Part shown: one piece after another, positions 6,235 through 9,213 of the stretch
Layout of the letters: the number at the start of each line of letters is the position of its first letter
Position numbering within the stretch: position 1 is the first letter of the stretch
Source: Desulfobacterales bacterium
GTDB taxonomy: Bacteria; Desulfobacterota; Desulfobacteria; Desulfobacterales; UBA11574
Assembly (NCBI GenBank): GCA_030145595.1
Contig: JAQYVG010000132.1
Location: forward strand, 1 to 9,213
DNA length: 9,213 nucleotides
Direction of reading: 5' to 3'
The notes under the pieces: model-generated
The model's input: the letters and a program-made list of their open reading frames with translations, nothing else
What the model was told of the DNA's origin: nothing
The model's database searches: none
Program-made: the position numbers and the translations under genes

Positions 6235-8961
6235 ATGAACTATGAAATCAATAAATTGTTGCAAATAAGAACCACAGCCTTCTCTATATTGATTGTAGTT
6301 GTACTCTTGGCTGGATGCGCTTCCAAGCAGATGGCAACCAAGCAGACTGAAAAAGGGCCCAAAATTATCACCCGGATAACCACCACCGAAGATTCTGAAG
6401 CGATTTCCGTAAGGATTAAAGGTAATCAATTGCTGACCTATACTTCCTTCAAACAGCCTGTTCCTTTAGGTGTACTGCTATATTTCCCGGAAACAGCCCT
6501 GGGCGACATCAAAACGACCTACATGCCGATAAGTGATTTAGTCGGCTCTATCAAAGCTGCTGAACTGACTGGCAAAGGGCATACATCCCGTATTGAAATT
6601 GCGTTAAAGAAAGATGCTTCTTATGAAGTAATCCGCCAAGACAACGACCTTAACATAATATTTAAAAAAGCCTCGCCGACTTCAACCTCCACTGGACAGG
6701 TTATTAAAACCCAAGCAGAAAAGCCGGCTGCTGAAACGCAGACGATGTCTGCGGCAGCAAGCACTGCAGTTGCAGTCCGGCTGGAATCGATATCTTCTGC
6801 TGAACTTGCAGACAGCATAAATATCTTTGTTAATGCCGATGGCACCATTAAAGATTACAAATTTTTCACCACCGCCAACCCGGCGCGGATCATTTTTGAC
6901 CTGTTTGGCCTCAAAAGCCCCTTTCAAAAAAAACAAACCATCCCTGTTGGCTCAAAATGGGTAAAGACTGTTCGTCATTTCGGTTATCCCGATAGAGTCA
7001 GGGTCGTTCTCGATACAACCGCAAGATACCTTTCCGCTGTTTCCGCCTATTCATCGGAAAACGGACTTGTAATTCAGGTGGGTTCCACAACAAAGACTGC
7101 CGCCGCGCCCGCGCAAGCTGAAAGACGGGCAGAGGCTTCACCTAAGGAAGTCAAACCTTTAAAAGTTGACGACTCTAAACCCGCATGGATTAACCGCCTG
7201 GATTTTTCCAGCGAAGAAGCCGGCAAATCGACCATTATTATTGGAACCACAAAACCGATTCAATACGAGATCAAAAAGATTAATACAAAAAAACTTCTGC
7301 TCAAGCTTTATAATACCAATATTCCGAAGTATCGTCAGCGACCGCTGATTACTACACGTTTTGCAAGTGCTATTGATCGGATAACTCCCTTGCAGACACC
7401 AAAAATGAAGGAAATTTCCATGATTTCCATCGAGCTGCGGGAATCCGTGCCTTATGTGGCTGAACAGGTCAGTGATCTTTTGATGCTCCATTTCGAAGCG
7501 TCCTCAATACCACCTAAAACTCTTGATGAAGCCAAACTGCCACCCTGGAAAAAAGCTACGATGCAAGCGATGGCCCCAACTACAGCCTTTGAACCGGCCA
7601 TATCAGCAACTGCAACGGCTGCTCCGCAACCCTCCGGCAAATATACAGGAGAGAAAATCGCCCTGAATTTTTATCAAACCGATATCAAAAACGTGTTTCG
7701 CATTTTGATGGATGTAAGCAAAAAAAACTTTGCCATAGACAAGGATGTATCCGGATCGGTGACGCTAACATTTGACAAACCGGTACCATGGGATCAAGTG
7801 CTCGATCTGATACTGAGGATGAATATGTTAGGCATGGTTTATGAAGGTGATATAGTCCGGATAGCAACTAAGAGGACCCTCGAACAGGAAGCAACCCAAA
7901 GACAGGCCGAGCTGGCGGCACAACAGAAAACAACTGCTCAAAAAGTAGCGACGGAACCGCTGCTGACCGAGTATATTCCCGTCAATTATGCCGATGCCAG
8001 CGCTGACGTACTGCCGCATATCGTACTGACCGAAGGACGCGGCAGTATTACGGTAGATGCACGCAACAATCAGATCATTATGACGGATGTGGCTGCAAAG
8101 ATACAACAGGCCAAAGAGACCGTAGCGCAAATCGACAAAGTAACCCCGCAGGTCCTCATCGAAGCCCGGATCGTTGAAGCCTCCAACACCTTTTCCAGAG
8201 ATATCGGAACGCAGTGGACAGCGTCCGGCACCCCGGTATACGACAATACCAGCGGGTCGCGCGGCCCCGCGCTTGGCGGCGATCTTTCGTTCGATATGGG
8301 CGCCTCGAACCCGCCCGCCTCACCCTTGGGAGCGATCGCCTTTTCATTCCTCAGGACAGCGGGTAGCGGGCTTCTTCTGGATGCATCGATAGCTGCTTCA
8401 GAATCTAAGGGACTGGTCAAGATCATCTCCTCCCCGAAGATTTTGACCCTTGACAATACTCCGGCGACCATCAAGCAGGGCTTAAGTTATCCTTTCAACA
8501 AGCTTGACGCCGACGGCAATACCACCACGGAGTTCAAAGACATCGCCCTGGAACTGGAGGTTACACCTCACGTTACTCCTGACGGCCGCATCTCTATGGA
8601 GATTACGATCAAGAATAATGAAATCGGCGCGGTCATCAATAACCAGATTTCCTTTACCACCAAGGAAGCCTCCACCAAGCTTCTGGTCAATGACGGTGAT
8701 ACGGTTATTATCGGCGGAATCAGGAAATCAACGAAAAACGACAATATCTCCGGAGTGCCGGGATTAAAGGACATCCCGCTTTTAGGCTGGTTTTTTAAGA
8801 CAAAAAGTACTACCGATAATCTGGAAGAGCTGCTGATATTTATTACCCCCAGGATCGTTACTTGCTTTCTTGGGTCTCGGGGATGGCTTCGTTGGGCCGG
8901 AAAACGTCATTGTTTTGTTGGAGTTGGGTTGGAGGAGGTCGAGTTGAACGTTAGAGGTTGA
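6235..8961 (+). CDS. pilQ: Type IV pilus secretin PilQ, with lipobox and atypical C-terminal tail
   Basis: PilQ forms the outer-membrane ring through which the pilus passes. The 908-residue product starts 1 bp after pilP, with GGAG 6 nt upstream inside the pilP end. A lipobox LAGC places Cys28 as lipidation site and Ala29 would allow outer-membrane sorting. Two AMIN-type, peptidoglycan-binding beta domains lie at about 45-145 and 180-285. A third similar segment lies at about 317-420. Ala/Thr/Pro-rich linkers separate them. The secretin N0/STN-like domain is about 472-545, N1 about 576-636 and the secretin barrel about 637-875. Within the barrel, GDTVIIGGI is 821-829, VPGLKDIPLLGWFF is 841-854 and the terminal strand ends ELLIFITPRIV. 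The last 33 residues (876-908, rich in Gly, Trp and Cys) do not resemble a secretin end and coincide with a change in DNA composition. The functional barrel is nonetheless complete. Confidence 0.95.
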   Translation: MNYEINKLLQIRTTAFSILIVVVLLAGCASKQMATKQTEKGPKIITRITTTEDSEAISVRIKGNQLLTYTSFKQPVPLGVLLYFPETALGDIKTTYMPISDLVGSIKAAELTGKGHTSRIEIALKKDASYEVIRQDNDLNIIFKKASPTSTSTGQVIKTQAEKPAAETQTMSAAASTAVAVRLESISSAELADSINIFVNADGTIKDYKFFTTANPARIIFDLFGLKSPFQKKQTIPVGSKWVKTVRHFGYPDRVRVVLDTTARYLSAVSAYSSENGLVIQVGSTTKTAAAPAQAERRAEASPKEVKPLKVDDSKPAWINRLDFSSEEAGKSTIIIGTTKPIQYEIKKINTKKLLLKLYNTNIPKYRQRPLITTRFASAIDRITPLQTPKMKEISMISIELRESVPYVAEQVSDLLMLHFEASSIPPKTLDEAKLPPWKKATMQAMAPTTAFEPAISATATAAPQPSGKYTGEKIALNFYQTDIKNVFRILMDVSKKNFAIDKDVSGSVTLTFDKPVPWDQVLDLILRMNMLGMVYEGDIVRIATKRTLEQEATQRQAELAAQQKTTAQKVATEPLLTEYIPVNYADASADVLPHIVLTEGRGSITVDARNNQIIMTDVAAKIQQAKETVAQIDKVTPQVLIEARIVEASNTFSRDIGTQWTASGTPVYDNTSGSRGPALGGDLSFDMGASNPPASPLGAIAFSFLRTAGSGLLLDASIAASESKGLVKIISSPKILTLDNTPATIKQGLSYPFNKLDADGNTTTEFKDIALELEVTPHVTPDGRISMEITIKNNEIGAVINNQISFTTKEASTKLLVNDGDTVIIGGIRKSTKNDNISGVPGLKDIPLLGWFFKTKSTTDNLEELLIFITPRIVTCFLGSRGWLRWAGKRHCFVGVGLEEVELNVRG

Positions 8962-8967
8962 GGTTGA
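8917..8967 (+). repeat. Degenerate GTTGAG-type low-complexity tract at the pilQ end
   Basis: This stretch is made almost only of G, T and A and reads as degenerate GTTGGA/GTTGAG hexamers (GTTGGAGTTGGG, GAGTTGAAC, GAGGTTGAGGTTGA). It overlaps the last codons of the pilQ frame and its stop. The strong G/T strand bias is unlike the rest of pilQ, which suggests it was not selected as coding sequence. Confidence 0.45.
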
Positions 8968-9213
8968 TTTTATGACAAAAATGTGTGTGTGCTTGTATTC
9001 GATTTCTGGATTTGTTCCTTGTCCCACATTCAAAATGACATTGATACAAGTCAGGTCAATGTAATATCAAGGTAATATCGGGTCGGTTGAGAAGGAATAT
9101 TAATTATTTGCAACATGCACTTTGATTCAATAATTTAATCTCAATTCATTATCATTGGTGAATCATAGTACCAGTCGCTACAATACTCAGCATCTCTATC
9201 CCTCTCCTCGTCC
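8962..9213. other. 252-bp end segment without a recognisable gene
   Basis: I see no supportable gene on either strand. It holds a short GTGTGTGTG run (8977-8985), a 7-bp-arm inverted repeat ACATTGA-N11-TCAATGT (9038-9062), and an 8-bp direct repeat GTAATATC (9061-9068 and 9072-9079, 11 bp apart). There is also a widely spaced inverted repeat TGATTCA/TGAATCA (9123-9129, 9159-9165). None has the G+C stem and T-run of an intrinsic terminator, so how the pil transcript ends is not visible here. Confidence 0.5.

Noticed and set aside
8070..8474. 134-residue minus-strand open frame inside pilQ
   Set aside because: It is antisense to the conserved N1 and secretin region of PilQ, which fits the secretin family in the plus frame. 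The reverse translation shows no domain.
8856..8961. Programmed or accidental frameshift at the pilQ end
   Set aside because: I read all three forward frames after codon 875 and none gives a more typical secretin ending. There is no slippery run at the junction, so a composition break fits better than a simple frameshift.
8782..9033. Minus-strand 83-residue frame at the pilQ end
   Set aside because: It is mostly antisense to the PilQ tail and secretin end, low-complexity, and without a recognisable motif. It could be part of an inserted element but cannot be supported.

Overview
This window looks like a chromosomal segment of a Gram-negative, diderm bacterium of moderate G+C. The most likely group is the Desulfobacterota (former delta-proteobacteria, sulfate-reducer-like). 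That guess rests on two things: a small XRE-type helix-turn-helix gene leading a pilMNOPQ operon, a layout I associate with that group from memory, and an NtrC-class two-component pair next to it. The taxon is inferred, not shown by a marker gene.

Layout. Positions 1-2472 (minus strand) hold a two-gene signalling operon. It encodes a two-TM sensor histidine kinase (1045-2472, TTG start) and, 2 bp downstream, a sigma-54-dependent NtrC-family response regulator (from 1042, running off the left edge before its DNA-binding domain). Positions 2473-2952 are a 480-bp divergent regulatory region. It is AT-rich in its right half and packed with dyads, including a perfect 14-bp-arm palindrome, and has one candidate sigma-70-like promoter in each direction. 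No sigma-54 -24/-12 element was found by eye. Positions 2953-8961 (plus strand) form one tightly packed operon: a 65-residue XRE/Cro-type regulator, then pilM, pilN, pilO, pilP and pilQ. Spacing is tight, with a 4-bp ATGA overlap for pilM/pilN and 1 bp between pilP and pilQ. Positions 8962-9213 have no recognisable gene.

How the genes work together. PilM (cytoplasmic actin-like) binds the N-terminal INLLP motif of PilN. PilN and PilO are bitopic inner-membrane proteins that pair through coiled coils and periplasmic ferredoxin-like domains. PilP is a lipoprotein with Asp right after the lipidated Cys, as expected for inner-membrane retention, and it links PilN/PilO to the secretin PilQ. PilQ forms the outer-membrane gate and here also carries a lipobox. 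Together they are the alignment subcomplex of a type IVa pilus. The motors (PilB/PilT), PilC and the pilins are not in the window.

The least ordinary points are the regulator-led operon with its clustered dyads, the paired lipoprotein sorting signals of PilP and PilQ, and an atypical 33-residue tail on PilQ. The tail begins right after the conserved end of the secretin domain, where base composition also changes. I did not find a clearly new biological system; the core is a recognisable type IV pilus operon.
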